Below, one piece after another: positions 32,085 through 43,074 of a stretch of 64,000 nt of DNA. This stretch comes from Ophiosphaerella korrae (taxonomy: Eukaryota > Ascomycota > Dothideomycetes > Pleosporales > Phaeosphaeriaceae), in contig JALNQF010000024.1 of the NCBI GenBank assembly GCA_028456385.1, positions 310,001-374,000 on the forward strand, in the 5' to 3' direction. Position 1 is the stretch's first letter, and each line of letters starts with the position of its first letter. The notes under the pieces are model-generated. The model was given only the letters and a program-made list of their open reading frames with translations, had not been told where the DNA came from and ran no database searches. The position numbers and the translations under genes were made by a program.

Positions 32085-34118
32085 ATGAAAAACATCGTCA
32101 CAGCCTCATCGGTTGCGCTTTCGTTAGCTAGCGGAGGTTTTTCTAGCCCCGTTACTTCTCGTTCCGATACCGTCTTCTTCAAGCCAGTCTCTGTTAAGTC
32201 TGATTCGGTACACAATGTCCATATCACTTATGGTGACAATACCTTCGAGGGTTTACTTCGGGTTGTTTATGGCGACTGTGGCATGAACGGTGTTGATGAA
32301 AGACATCATGACCTTGGTTCATCTTGGGTTAAGCGCTCCGCCCGTCCAGATCGTCTCGTATGGGTTGTGCCCGAAAATGCTGTACATGGTGACTGCCTCC
32401 ACGCCTACTCCGGATCGTCACTCATTGGGCGCTCCGCTCCAATTACTATTAAGCATCAGCCTAAGAAAAGAGAGCAAATCTCGGAGATTGCTGACATGAT
32501 GGGCCCGTGGTTTGATGGAGTTTCCTATATGCAATCAAAGAAGAATAATGCGTCTTTTGTTGCTGTGGAAAAGAGCCAAAAGATCGGCATCGTTGGAGGT
32601 GGAATGTCGGGTCTCATGACAGGTCTGCTCCTGGACTCAGTAGGTATCCACGACTGGCAAATTATCGAGTCGTCCCAAAGAATTGGAGGGCGCATTCGCA
32701 CAAAATACCTAGCTGGTACCACTCCAGAACAGTATCAATATCAAGAAATGGGTCCAATGAGATTTCCTGTCTCCACACGATATGCCGACACAAATGAAAC
32801 TCTGGATATCCAGGATCACAAAATGGTGTTCCAGCTTGGCGAAGTTCTTAACCAAATGAATGGAAATGCCAGCGATCTGTTGGTGAAGTTTATTCCATGG
32901 ATTCAAAACAGTCCAAATGTACCTGCAAACTCAAATGGCTATCGTCTTCCTAATGGCCGTATACCTAGTGCTGCCCAAGTTGGGGCCAACTCTTCCTTGA
33001 TCTTGCCCAGTGCCACATCGCCAGATAAAGAGACCCAGTCGCATGCTGCAGAAAAGCTCGAAGAGTTCATCGGTGTTACGCCTGCCGTCCTTCGTAACAT
33101 ATCATCTAACGTATACCGAGCTCACAAAGCAGCCGTAGAGAAGGGTTTGTTTCACTGGTCGGAGACTGCGTATCTAAAGTATGCTCTCAATGTGAGCGAT
33201 GATCTTGTCGATTACATGGCTGGAGCTGCGAGTAACAGCCCAATCTGGGATTATGATACGGTTTACTTTGGCGCGACAACTTGGCGCACAATCGACAAGG
33301 GCCTGGAATCACTTCCTCGCGCATTCCTACCCCATGTTCAAAGCCGCTTGACCCTCGGCCGTAAGATCACTGGCTTAAAATACAACGATGGTACCGGCAA
33401 GATTGCTCTCCAATGGCGCCAGGATCCGTATGGCATGCAGCCAAAGAGCGAGGAGTATGACTACGCTGTTGTGGCTGTTCCATTTTCCAAAGTCAGGCTT
33501 TGGAATTTGCCCAAGTACTCCTCGCTCTTATCGCGCGCGATCAGCAGTATAAATTACCAGCAATCGTGTAAAGTCGCTCTACACTACAAGACTCGCTTCT
33601 GGGAGAAGCTGTCCCCGCCTATCATTGGAGGATGCGGTTCAGTTGATATTCCAGGCATTGGTTCTGTATGCTATCCTGCTTACAAGATTAACTCGTCATT
33701 ACCTGGCGTCATACTAGCTTCGTATTCATCCGGAACACCTGCTCGATCGCTCGCTGCCCTTAGTACTGCGGATCATGTAGCATATGTACAACGCGCCATG
33801 ATTGAGGTTCACGGTGAGATTGCGGCCGAGCAATTCACTGGTGCATACGATCGACAGTGTTGGGAGGTCGACGAGCACCAAGCAGGTGCCTGGGCGGCAC
33901 CACTTGTTGGGCAACAGGACCTCTTTCTCCCCGCGTACTATAAAACGGAGTTCAAGACCATCTTCATTGGTGAGCACACTAGCTACACACATGCATGGAT
34001 CTTCTCTGCGCTGGATTCTGCAGTTCGAGGGACATCGCAATTATTGTTAGACATGGGGCTGGTAGATGAGGCTAAGCAAATCGTAGACACCTGGATGGGT
34101 CGATGGATCAATGTGTAG
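32085..34118 (+). CDS. Secreted L-amino-acid-oxidase-like flavoprotein, 677 aa
   Basis: A single uninterrupted exon from ATG 32085. The N terminus is a signal peptide (MKNIVTASSVALSLASGGFS). The FAD-binding Rossmann motif is at about residues 167-177 (KIGIVGGGMSGL), followed by an acidic FAD-ribose contact and GGRIRT (IIESSQRIGGRIRTK). EMGPMRFP follows, the conserved Arg/Gly substrate-site segment of L-amino-acid oxidases. The C-terminal FAD motif lies at about 626-650 (IFIGEHTSYTHAWIFSALDS). This class oxidises L-amino acids to 2-oxo acids with release of ammonia and hydrogen peroxide. The long N-terminal extension (about 150 residues) before the Rossmann motif is usual for fungal secreted members. 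Substrate preference cannot be read. The gene is intact although both flanks hold decayed sequence, which suggests selection or recent arrival. Confidence 0.9.
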   Translation: MKNIVTASSVALSLASGGFSSPVTSRSDTVFFKPVSVKSDSVHNVHITYGDNTFEGLLRVVYGDCGMNGVDERHHDLGSSWVKRSARPDRLVWVVPENAVHGDCLHAYSGSSLIGRSAPITIKHQPKKREQISEIADMMGPWFDGVSYMQSKKNNASFVAVEKSQKIGIVGGGMSGLMTGLLLDSVGIHDWQIIESSQRIGGRIRTKYLAGTTPEQYQYQEMGPMRFPVSTRYADTNETLDIQDHKMVFQLGEVLNQMNGNASDLLVKFIPWIQNSPNVPANSNGYRLPNGRIPSAAQVGANSSLILPSATSPDKETQSHAAEKLEEFIGVTPAVLRNISSNVYRAHKAAVEKGLFHWSETAYLKYALNVSDDLVDYMAGAASNSPIWDYDTVYFGATTWRTIDKGLESLPRAFLPHVQSRLTLGRKITGLKYNDGTGKIALQWRQDPYGMQPKSEEYDYAVVAVPFSKVRLWNLPKYSSLLSRAISSINYQQSCKVALHYKTRFWEKLSPPIIGGCGSVDIPGIGSVCYPAYKINSSLPGVILASYSSGTPARSLAALSTADHVAYVQRAMIEVHGEIAAEQFTGAYDRQCWEVDEHQAGAWAAPLVGQQDLFLPAYYKTEFKTIFIGEHTSYTHAWIFSALDSAVRGTSQLLLDMGLVDEAKQIVDTWMGRWINV

Positions 34119-34809
34119 ATGCGGTCGATGTGAAATGAGAAATGATTGAAGATTAGATTTGTAGTAACGAATAAAATAAATGACTGATCCTTTGTACAAC
34201 TTGCGAGAGAATGAATTTACTTGAAGTGACGATCTTGACGTTATTATCAGTTGCGGTTTGAGCGAAAGGTGCCGTTTTGAGTGAATGGTGCCGTTTTGAG
34301 TGAATGGTGCCGTTTTGAGGTGAATGCTAACCGCATATGGTATTAGCTCAAAGGAGTGGGCATTACTCTCGCTCCACAGTAACGAACTGGACCTACTATC
34401 TATAGTGACCCCCCTCTAATTCCTCTCTTGTCATTGAAACATCTTGAATCCGCGATTAGAATATGATTGTTCATAGAATTGACCGCAGACCAGTATCCGT
34501 TTCGACCCCTGTCTCAGAAAAGTGCCGAAAGTCCTCCGAGACGCTCTGAGCCTTGTTTGGTGTTACTTTAGTCCGAGCATCAAGCATGGAGATGGCTCTG
34601 GTATTCCTGTATCTAGACCGCACACAATGACGTCGTAGTTGCTATCCATGATGTGGGGTAAACTGATCCGAAGAGCGCTCGGCAACATGGCCATAAAGCA
34701 GCAGAGAGCGCCCAACGCTGGCCTGAAATGGGTCGAATATCGCCCTTTTATTACTTCTTCCCTAATCTTGACTCAGAATGACTCTAATAAAAATGCCCGA
34801 AATACGTGA
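34119..34809. other. Intergenic with short tandem repeat
   Basis: 3' flank of the oxidase gene followed by the 19-bp tandem repeat (34260-34322) and uncharacterised sequence. Confidence 0.4.
34260..34322. repeat. 19-bp tandem repeat, about three copies
   Basis: Unit GAGTGAATGGTGCCGTTTT is repeated head to tail. The first copy is variant (GAGCGAAAGG...) and a partial unit follows. It lies about 140 bp downstream of the oxidase stop codon. Confidence 0.75.
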
Positions 34810-35755
34810 TCACAATGACGACCTAGTGGTGTATCATCTAGCACGCGTCACCGGGATCCCCCTTCACTATATCATCGCAGGATCCAGACCGCCACTGCTG
34901 TTAATTCATCGAAAACCCAAGCATAATTACTATTAATAACGTGTAGTACCATTTTTGACGACACACTTCAATATCATCGTTCCAGATCTACGCGACTTTA
35001 GAGCAACTGACAAGCCACTTGCAAATGAGGGCTACGATGGCCGCACCAATGCCAAAGATATGATAGAGTTGATGGATCAACTTGAGAACAAGCGACTTAC
35101 TTCCCATGGGAAAGTCTAGGAGGTACAAATGCGTTTTGTTTAGCGGGCTTGGACCCAAATAGAATCACCCATCTCAGCCTTTGCGAAATGATGCTTTCAG
35201 ATCGCTTGACTGAACAATCATACTTCACACACACACACACACAGCAATATTAGTGCACAGTTTGATCAAAAGAGTGTGTAGGATTGGCAGATTTCGTTCT
35301 TCTGGCTGCCCTGCATTCCCGAGATGCTCATACAAGGTAAGGAGGATGAGTTTTGGGCTCACTTCATGAAAACCGAATGTTAAAACCTAGGCGCACTTGA
35401 CCAAATAACTATAAATGAGTGAATTAGGTGCTCTAAAGCGTTGAGCGGCTCAATAGGCATCCTGAAGACGTACAGGAGTCATGGGGTGAATGTGGATTTA
35501 GAATATGAGATTCTAGGCAAAGAGAAGTGAGAGTGCAAGATAATGGCGGTCGGGGCTCCAGAATAAGTGTATGTATATTTTGATATGATAAAATGCTGAT
35601 ACTTACAGGTTTTTGGTTCAATTATAGAAGAGCAAATGAAAGCAGCTGCGACAACTGTTATCATATCATAAATTTTTGATTATTGTGGCCACAGTTTATC
35701 ACTTGGGCAACCGGAACGGCTGGCTGAACTAATAACACAGTTTTGCTGGATGAGT
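34810..35755 (+). pseudogene. Alpha/beta-hydrolase (epoxide-hydrolase-like) pseudogene
   Basis: No long open frame, but successive fragments in order reproduce an alpha/beta hydrolase: VTGIPLHYIIAGSRPPLLLI (34.85 kb), VPDLRDFRATDKPLANEG and GRTNAKDMIELMDQL (35.0 kb), LAGLDPNRITHLSLCEMM and SDRLTEQSYFT (35.15 kb), SAQFDQ and ISFFWLPCIPEMLIQGKEDE with FWAHFMKT (35.3 kb), GILKTYRSHGVNVDLEYEI (35.45 kb), MAVGAPE, EEQMKAAATTV, and CGHSLSLGQPERLAELITQF (35.7 kb). The order, and the PDLRGFGATDKP-type and C-terminal catalytic-His-type (CGHS) motifs, match epoxide hydrolase / haloalkane dehalogenase relatives. Stops (TAG, TAA, TGA) and frameshifts interrupt it repeatedly, and a CA microsatellite (about 35228-35245) sits inside. 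It is clearly dead. Confidence 0.75.
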
Positions 35756-36403
35756 AGGAGCTATCAATCTGCTAAGCTATATAATGTGGCATACTAGGAT
35801 GCACATAGAAGTAGGAGGCAGGTGGCGACCCGCAGTCGGTGAGATGAGCTGAAATATATGGATTGAGTAGTTACATGACGAGTTGGTGTCGGTCTCTCGC
35901 TGCCCCATCCGATCCTACTTAAGGCCACCTGCGGAGCCGCTAACCTGATGCTCACCGATTACGTGCGGTTCTACTACACCACAATAGTTTTGTTTAAAAT
36001 GTTATCTCACTTACCAGCTTCGATAATTTGCGGGTGCTTGCGTTTGCTTGCCCATGCGACGCAAGATATGGAGATCAAACGCCGAATATCCATTCCAGCA
36101 CGTGATCTTTCCAGTGAACCTCTGCGCTACGGTACACAGCGGTCCAGTGAAGGGCCACAGGATCTGCATTGTGAGAGTGGCACCCGCAATATAAATGCTC
36201 TTCCGTAGCTTCTTCCCAACATCAATATTCCTCGACTTCAACCATCATGTTCACGTACACACCAAACAGCTTAAGATCAATTGAATTTGCATAATCGAGC
36301 TTTTATATTTATTCCAATTGACAGTCTTCAACCACGAGTCTCATAGTGAGCGAAATACATTGTCAAAAAGTGCAATATAGCTGATATTGTTAATAATCTC
36401 AAT
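35756..36403. other. Intergenic; one weak open frame
   Basis: An open frame at 35948-36208 could encode a short leader-bearing peptide, but nothing supports it. It also contains the upstream flank of the next gene. Confidence 0.35.
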
Positions 36404-37033
36404 ATGCATACACCATGCAGGCTTCTGGATCTTCCAGGGGAGCTCCGCAACCGGATTTACGATTACGTATTTGATGAAAAGAAAGTTTATTTGGTTACCG
36501 ATAAATACTGGGCCTCCTGGCCAAGGGATAGACCAATAGCTCAACCTCTAAGGTTTACTTGTCGAAAGATCTACGCAGAGACTGAATTCTTCTTCTACGC
36601 CAACAACACCTTCTCAGCTACCACCTATGAGAAACTTGATTTTTGGAAATCGGTGATTCTTTCGTCGCCCCAGTGTAAAGCCATCACTTCAATTCAGATA
36701 AGACTTAAAGCAAGCCTCTATAATGAGGATGATGATATTATCTATAAAGATGGGTCAGGGGCTGTTTTAAACCTGGAGAAGGCACACTTTATGACATTCA
36801 AGGGTCTGCCTTCTTTGAAGCATATTCACGTGATTTTCCTAAGTCAGAGATGGTCCAACGAGGCAGAATATCGTAGGGATCAGCCGCTAGAAGCGGTCAA
36901 AGAAACGTTGCGGCAGCGAAACCCAGGGGTTAAATTCACGTACCAGCTTCGCAACGAAATGCGGAGTTGTAACAAGAACGCAGCTCCACACCACTGCGGT
37001 GACCAAAGATACGTTTATTATGATTGGGCGTAG
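36404..37033 (+). CDS. Short F-box/2EXR-like protein, 209 aa
   Basis: Single exon from ATG 36404. Residues 7-22 read LLDLPGELRNRIYDYVF, the LP.ELR..IY motif of fungal F-box-like/2EXR proteins. It is followed by LRFTCRKIYAETEFFFYANN, a segment typical of this family (L..TCR.IY.E...FY..N). The central part (LDFWKSVILSSPQCKAITSI) and a NPGVKF-type C terminus continue the pattern. Function is unknown; many family copies are lineage-specific. The open frame is intact. The motif order suggests relation to the proteins at 44.6 and 45.9 kb, though the sequences are far diverged. Confidence 0.75.
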   Translation: MHTPCRLLDLPGELRNRIYDYVFDEKKVYLVTDKYWASWPRDRPIAQPLRFTCRKIYAETEFFFYANNTFSATTYEKLDFWKSVILSSPQCKAITSIQIRLKASLYNEDDDIIYKDGSGAVLNLEKAHFMTFKGLPSLKHIHVIFLSQRWSNEAEYRRDQPLEAVKETLRQRNPGVKFTYQLRNEMRSCNKNAAPHHCGDQRYVYYDWA

Positions 37034-37946
37034 AACAGCTTGTGTAATTTGCAGCCAGTTTGCAGTCTTACATTTATGAGTCTGAACGCCGGGGCAAGTC
37101 GTTCTAACTGCAGATCCATAGTAGCAATTATCCACCAAACTGGTCGCACTATGATGGCCCAAGTCTTCAGTCTTTTGAGACGTATAAATTGCATAACATG
37201 TATATTGATGATACCAACAAGAGGGGTTTATATATCCAGGTGAAGTTACCGTATCAATGTCCCTGCCCGGGTAGCGAGACCCTACAATTACTTCTCAACA
37301 CAACAAACCTTACGACTGGCTAGAGAAATAGATATATTCTCAAAATAACGTCAATCCAAGCGTGCCGGGACACCTGGTGTAACGGGACACTTTTCTTTTC
37401 GGGTGCTCGGATTCTGCGCATCATGCCTGTAAATTGACACATTCAGCGGGCATCCATCTTGTGACTCCTGTTCTTGCATTACATCAGACTCCGGAGCCGA
37501 AAAAGGACTCCTTAACCGTGTTGTCGCCTGTTGTTCCAGTGCTGTCAAGTGACTCTACTCTAACATCCCCTTGCTCTATCGCGGCGATGTACATCTATGG
37601 ATAGCTCGGCGGGCTTCAAAGCAAGCTGAGATGGCAAAGATTAGGACTGTAACTCCAGGAAGTTGAGTTAAAGTGTGGAGTGTGATCCCGGCAGTTTCTC
37701 CGTGCAGACGCAAAAACTCGTCTGGCCGGCCGTGCGTTTTTACAGCATACAGTAGCCTGCAGTAGCGTGCTGCGGTGTGCACGTATTGTATGTAAAGTAT
37801 TGCCCGCTAGGCCTAAAACGCTGTCCTATTAGACTAAGACTGTGGCGCATGCAGTTAGCTTCTAGAAGCTTCTCCCAAGTGCCAGTTAAGGACATCAGCT
37901 CAACGTTGTTTGCTTGGTTCTAAGAATATGCAGTGACACGGCTGAG
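37034..37946. other. Intergenic, no supported gene
   Basis: Short open frames only, on both strands. Nothing recognised apart from the foldback element that begins at 37947. Confidence 0.4.
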
Positions 37947-38093
37947 CTAACGTCCATCCCTCCGTGATGCAAATCCCTGTGTACTGGAACCAACCAATCA
38001 GCTCGCTTAATCACAGACTTCTGCCCAAAACTTGCGAACTGATTGGCACGTTCCAGCACACAGGGATTTGCGTCACGAAGGGATAGACGTTAG
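37947..38093. mobile_element. 147-bp foldback (MITE-like) element
   Basis: Two inverted arms of about 59 nt (37947-38006 and 38034-38093) pair with about eight mismatches, most of them transitions, around a loop of about 27 nt. Arm 1 begins TAACGTCCATCCCTCCG; the reverse complement of arm 2 begins TAACGTCTATCCCTTCG. The outermost TA on each side could be a TA target duplication, as for Tc1/mariner/pogo-type MITEs (inference). It lies about 130 bp downstream of the receptor gene's stop codon. Confidence 0.7.
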
Positions 38094-38223
38094 TACCTTC
38101 TCTAGTCTTCTTAGTGAGCGTATCTAGGATATATACTTCTGCATCCCCGTCCCTCTTATAGAATGAAGGTAAAGAAAATAAAAAAGAAGAAAAACAATCA
38201 ATTACTCGGAATAAGCCTAGTAA

Positions 38224-41200
38224 TTATGCTCTAAGATATTTAAAGCAACCGACAGTGCATATCCATACTCTACCAGAGTATGTACCAATTACAATCTTAT
38301 TTTCCCTAACAGTTGAAGTGCTATCTTGATGAGGAATCCAGAGTATCTTCTCTCCTTTTAGTGAAATCCAGCTGCCGTTCAAGTGTATATCTTTACGAAT
38401 ATTGTATGCATAGTCAAGACTGGTGTTATCAGCGGTGCCAATAATAGAGACATCAAGACGAAAGTTGCCATTATTGGTAACAACATGTGTTCCATCGCGC
38501 GAGAAGGCTACTGAGTTGATGAAGCTGTCATGCCCCTCAAGCGTCTGCAGACACTGCCCGCTGTGCGCGTCCCACACCTTGACCGTCTTGTCGCCCGACG
38601 CCGACGCCAGCCTCGTTCCATCGCGCGAGAAGGCTACTGAGTTGACAGAGCCGCGATGCCCCTTGAGCGTCTGCAGACACTGCCCGCTGTGCGCGTCCCA
38701 CACCTTGACCATCTTATCGTCCGACGCCGACACCAGCCTCGTTCCATCGCGCGAGAAGGCTACTGAGTTGACAGAGCCGCGATGCCCCTTGAGCGTCTGC
38801 AGACGCTGCCCGCTGTGCGCGTCCCACACCTTGACCGTCTTGTCCCACGACGCCGACGCCAGCCTCATTCCATCGCGCGAGAATGCTACTGAGCTGATGG
38901 AGCTGCGATGCCCCTTGAGCGTCTGCAGACACTGCCCGCTGTGCGCATCCCACACCTTGACCGTCTTGTCCCACGACGTCGACGCCAGCCTCGTTCCATC
39001 GCGCGAGAAGGCTACTGAGTAGACGAAGCTGTCATGCCCCTCAAGCGTCTGCAGACACTGCCCGCTGTGCGCGTCCCACACCTTGACCGTCTTGTCGGAC
39101 GACGCCGACGCCAGCCTCGTTCCATCGCGCGAGAAGGCTACTGAGGTGACAACGTCACCATGCCCCTCGAGCGTCTGCAGACACTGCCCGCTGTGCGCGT
39201 CCCACACTTTGACCGTCTTGTCGTACGATGCCGACGCCAGCCTTGTTCCATCGCGCGAGAAGGCTACTGAGCTGACGACGTCACCATGCCCCTCGAGCGT
39301 CTGCAGACATTGCCCGTTGTGCGCGTCCCACACCTTGACCGTCTTGTCGAACGACGCCGACGCCAGCCTCGTTCCATCGCGCGAGAAGGCCACTGAGGTG
39401 ACGGAGCCGCGATGCCCCTCGAGCGTCTGCAGGCACGCGCTCCAGCTGTGTTCTAGAGCTGGTTGGACATCCAGCCCTTGTGCTTGAGATTTGAAAATGT
39501 CTTTGATGATGCTCGTTCTAGGACTAAACAGGATCCCTGATGTATAGATCTGCAGTGGCCATCTTTTGATCACACTCTTGTGATGCATGATGAAACGCCA
39601 CGCGTCATTGATGAGTGAGGTAAGTTCACTCTGACTTCCATCATTCTGGCCTCATTAGCGTACTGGCTATGAGTTGTTAGTCTCAGCCATACCTGCACCA
39701 GTTGAAGCACTTTAGCAACGGCTGCGATGCCTTGTTCTACGCTCTGACACAGACTGAGCGCCTCGATCCAGTATAGATATGTCTTCCCGAAGAAGTGTTC
39801 GAGTTGAGATATGAGTGCCAGCTCTCTTGCACTGCTGGCAGATAAGTCAGGATTCAAGTCGCAGAGATGGTCCGCCCAGTGAGTGCAAGAGTAGCGTACA
39901 GATGCGAGAGGGTCTTGAGCAGGTATGCTGATATCCTCGCTAGCGATTCCTTGCGCTTTAAGACCATACATGTCCCTGTGCAGTGTACTAGACAAGACTT
40001 CCATAGACTTCAGGAAGGTCGAACAATGGACAGCCTCTGCTCCGTCCGGGAAGATCTGCGAGGCTGCTTTGGTGAGCAGAAAGTCCTTGGCTGATTGATG
40101 CACAAAGTAAACAATGCCTTCTCGTAGCGTGAGGAAAGATCCACAGAGAGCGACGATCTCCTCTACGTCGTCAGCATCCTTCTGAACTTGTTCAGCTAGA
40201 GTGACTAGCTCAGAGACGGTTATAGGTCGATGCGAAACTGCAACCAATGCTAGAACATGCAGACAGGTTTCGGCATCCTCCAATCCACTAATCTGGCTCA
40301 CCATCCTCTCATACAGAGCGTCCAGACCAGGTGGGAATTGGGTGAGCTTTTTCCGTACATGTCTTTTAGGTGTTTTCTCAAGGTTCTGACAAACCAACGC
40401 CACCCACAGGAAAGTGTCGTTGGCGTTCGAGGTCAGATGTCGAAGCACTTCCAACTGTAGTTCTGGTGTATACTGCTTCTCCGTAGCTAAGTTGTTCACT
40501 TTTTGCTTAATAAAGGCGCCAACCGCCGTGGCTATCGAGTTCGCATTCAGCTCAAGGCTCAGCTTGATTTTGTGTCCTGCCCGCTCTAGCTGTGCTTCAA
40601 TATCAGGCCAGTTGCGACTAGACACGATCCACTTAACGCGCGAGGATGCCGATGACTGTTTAGCCACAAAATCCAGCAGCTTTGGCAGGTCAGCGATGCA
40701 CTCGTCTAGGGCATCGACGACGAGATATGTCCTGCCTAGGCTTGGATCTTGAAGGACGTCTGTGAAGATGTCTCTCAGTGCTACCCAAGTATTCGCGTCC
40801 TTGAACAGCTGTTCACCTACTTGGTCATACCTTTTTCGAATATGCGAAGTAAGTGACGGCTTCTGAATCACGAGCATATACAGCAACCCACGCAGTACCG
40901 CCACAGCGTTGTTGATGCGCGGCTCCGTGGCTTGGCAAAAAAAGTATGCGATAGTGTTAGCTTGGCTTGTAGTCCGCTGAATCTCGTCAATAATCCCGCA
41001 CAGCAGCATCGTCTTTCCCTTGCCAGGATCGCCCTTTACCCAAAGCAGCTGGCTAACCGCGTCTCTTTGCCACTGCTGGAAGGTGTGGTTGTCGAGGACC
41101 CAGCGATAACAGCCAAGCAGCAAACCGCCCTTTGTTTCTTCGATGCGCTTTTTATCGTAGGCAGGGTTACTAGCATATAGATCTTGAATGCACTTGTTTT

Positions 41201-41936
41201 GTTTGTCTACTTCACGTTCAACTCGTCCCATCGCTTCTGCTGGACTTTCTCCATCGATAGGAGACAGACTTACGCCGAGAATGCCCATAAGAGAATACGC
41301 GCGGTCTACCAGTTTTGTCGTTTCTCGATGCTCGCTCCACGCGATGCGCTCCGTGATAGTGAAGGTAGATAACGGTGCACCTTGCAGGGCGGACCTAGGG
41401 ATGCCTGTAATTTGGGATAGCTCTGATACCAGCGACAGCTTATCGCCAAGCCCTATCCCTTCCTTTGTGAAAAACTCCACTTTAGAGGGTGCAAGAAGCT
41501 CCTGCAATGTCCAGCCTCGGGTGAACCATCTGCTTTGGAGGGCGAGTAGCTGGTGGGATGACTCAGTGCCTATACTGGAGCGAATACCAGTAACACCAAA
41601 GACATCAGGCAAGTAGACATAGCATCGTGCTGCGCTGTAGTACCAGTTGAACATTGACCTGATGCTGAAAGCAAGCTCAGCCTTGTTTATCTTATTGATG
41701 CAACAAGTGTCGATCCAAAAGTATCGTAGGCTGTCCTTGCGTGCCTGTTCACCGCAGAAGCGGATCTTCCCGTACTCCGCCTTGTCCTGCCCCTCGCCAT
41801 TGATGATGTCCGCAAATGTCACCTCTTCATTGTCTGCTCCCCAGGTATGAGACAGTATCGCATAAGGGGGCACCGGCCCGTCTTTGAAGCTTTCGATGGT
41901 GATCGCACCATTTTCGTTATATGTGAGAAGGCGCAT
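38224..41936 (-). CDS. HET-NACHT-WD40 incompatibility receptor (HNWD type), 1221 aa
   Basis: Exons 41936-39693 and 39645-38224 join in phase 0 across a 47-bp intron (GTATGG...GGCCAG). Order: HET domain (MRLLTYNENG, PPYAILSHTWG, FWIDTCCINK, RGWTLQELLAP, ERIAWSEHRETTK, DRAYSLMGILG; residues about 1-220); NACHT NTPase with Walker A KGDPGKGKTM (about residue 302) and Walker B TYLVVDALDECI; a helical arm; and seven full 42-residue WD40 repeats plus a partial eighth. This is the architecture of Podospora het-d/het-e/het-r, STAND receptors that trigger programmed cell death on recognising a partner. The repeats are almost identical, except at the residues after GH and at one residue before DK. No disabling mutation is seen, in contrast to the HET relics nearby. 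A partner gene is not evident beside it. Confidence 0.93.
38440..39435 (-). repeat. 126-bp tandem repeats encoding WD40 units
   Basis: Seven full 126-bp units start at 39435, 39309, 39183, 39057, 38931, 38805 and 38679; a partial one starts at 38553. Units share CLQTLEGH..., SVAFSRDGTRLASAS and DKTVKVWDAHSGQ almost without change. The high DNA identity gives long spurious open frames on the plus strand. Such arrays change copy number by recombination. Confidence 0.92.
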
Positions 41937-43074
41937 CGACTCGGATGGATCGGTAGTAGACGGGTGCGGTCATTTGAGAAACGTGATTCTCGGTATAATA
42001 GGCCTTCAGGAGAAGACCTGGTTCAGGCAACAAAGGGTGAGCTGACAAGGGCTAAGTTGAGACAGTAGTCCTGATCAGGCTGTGGCTGTGTGCCATGCTT
42101 CAGCTCAGCTGGTCGTGCCAGCTTCATGGCTGTTTGGTGGCTGCAGCTGTGCACAGGTGGGGCAGCACACTCACGACATGGGAGATAGTGGCCAGCTAGA
42201 ATATTGGATGAAAATCAGATGCAAATACGCGTAAAGGACTTGTAGCACGGTCTACAGGGTTTTGAGGGTGCATCACATTAAGCCACGAGGTGCCCTGCCT
42301 CTGTACAGCCACGGCCAGCAGGGCTTTTCCTCAGCCCGCCTTCGCACTAATTCCATCAACGCTTTCCAAGGTTGTAACTTCCCGCTTCGACTGCCGTACA
42401 TAGGCATGCAATTGCGCAACAACCATGAAGCAGTCACACTTTCTTCCGGTCTTGCTCCCGGATACTAGAGAACCGACGAAAACTTCGTTGCGATTCAACC
42501 CGGATGTAGTCTATCACACGTCCGCAACTCCATCCGACAATCATAACCCCCAAGTAAATGCAGCTACTCTAGTCTATACCGTAAATTTCAGGCCATGTTC
42601 TCTGCGCGAGGGTTCTTCTATCTCTTCACCGGCAGCGAACATTACTCTGGTGACAAAGGCGCTCGCTTTCGGTACTCGCGTATTACCAGTTTTCAGACCA
42701 GAAGAAATTTCCACCCTTTCAGTTTATTTGGCCTAAAGACTACAATGGCGACACTAGCCAGCCACGAACGATACGGCGATAGTGCGACCTCGTGGATCCT
42801 AGGAAATGCCGTCAGCCAAACCAGGCCTGGGTCTACTTTTGCGCGACTAGCACTTACGGCGGTACATGGAGTAAGTTAGCTGTTTCGTTCGAGTCTACGA
42901 AATGCCAATTGTTGTGTTCACTATGTCAGGATTTTCGAGCCAGGGTGGCAGAAGGTAATTTTCTCATTTCAAATTTTCCGTAATACTATTGATTTGTCCA
43001 TTAGCTAGTGTTCTGAGTCCATAAACTAAGTATCGATTAATAAATTAGGATGATTTGAGTGACAGATAGAGTCA
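41937..43074. other. Intergenic, receptor upstream region
   Basis: Contains the promoter side of the receptor gene. Open frames at 42262-42983 do not resemble any family I know. No repeat recognised. Confidence 0.4.

Noticed and set aside
35948..36208. 86-aa frame with a hydrophobic N terminus
   Set aside because: Could be a small secreted protein, but there is no cysteine pattern, family or expression evidence.
38423..39487. Long open frames on the plus strand across the WD40 array (199 and 134 aa)
   Set aside because: They are antisense shadows created by the 126-bp repeats; their residues repeat with the same period and the minus strand encodes clear WD40 units.
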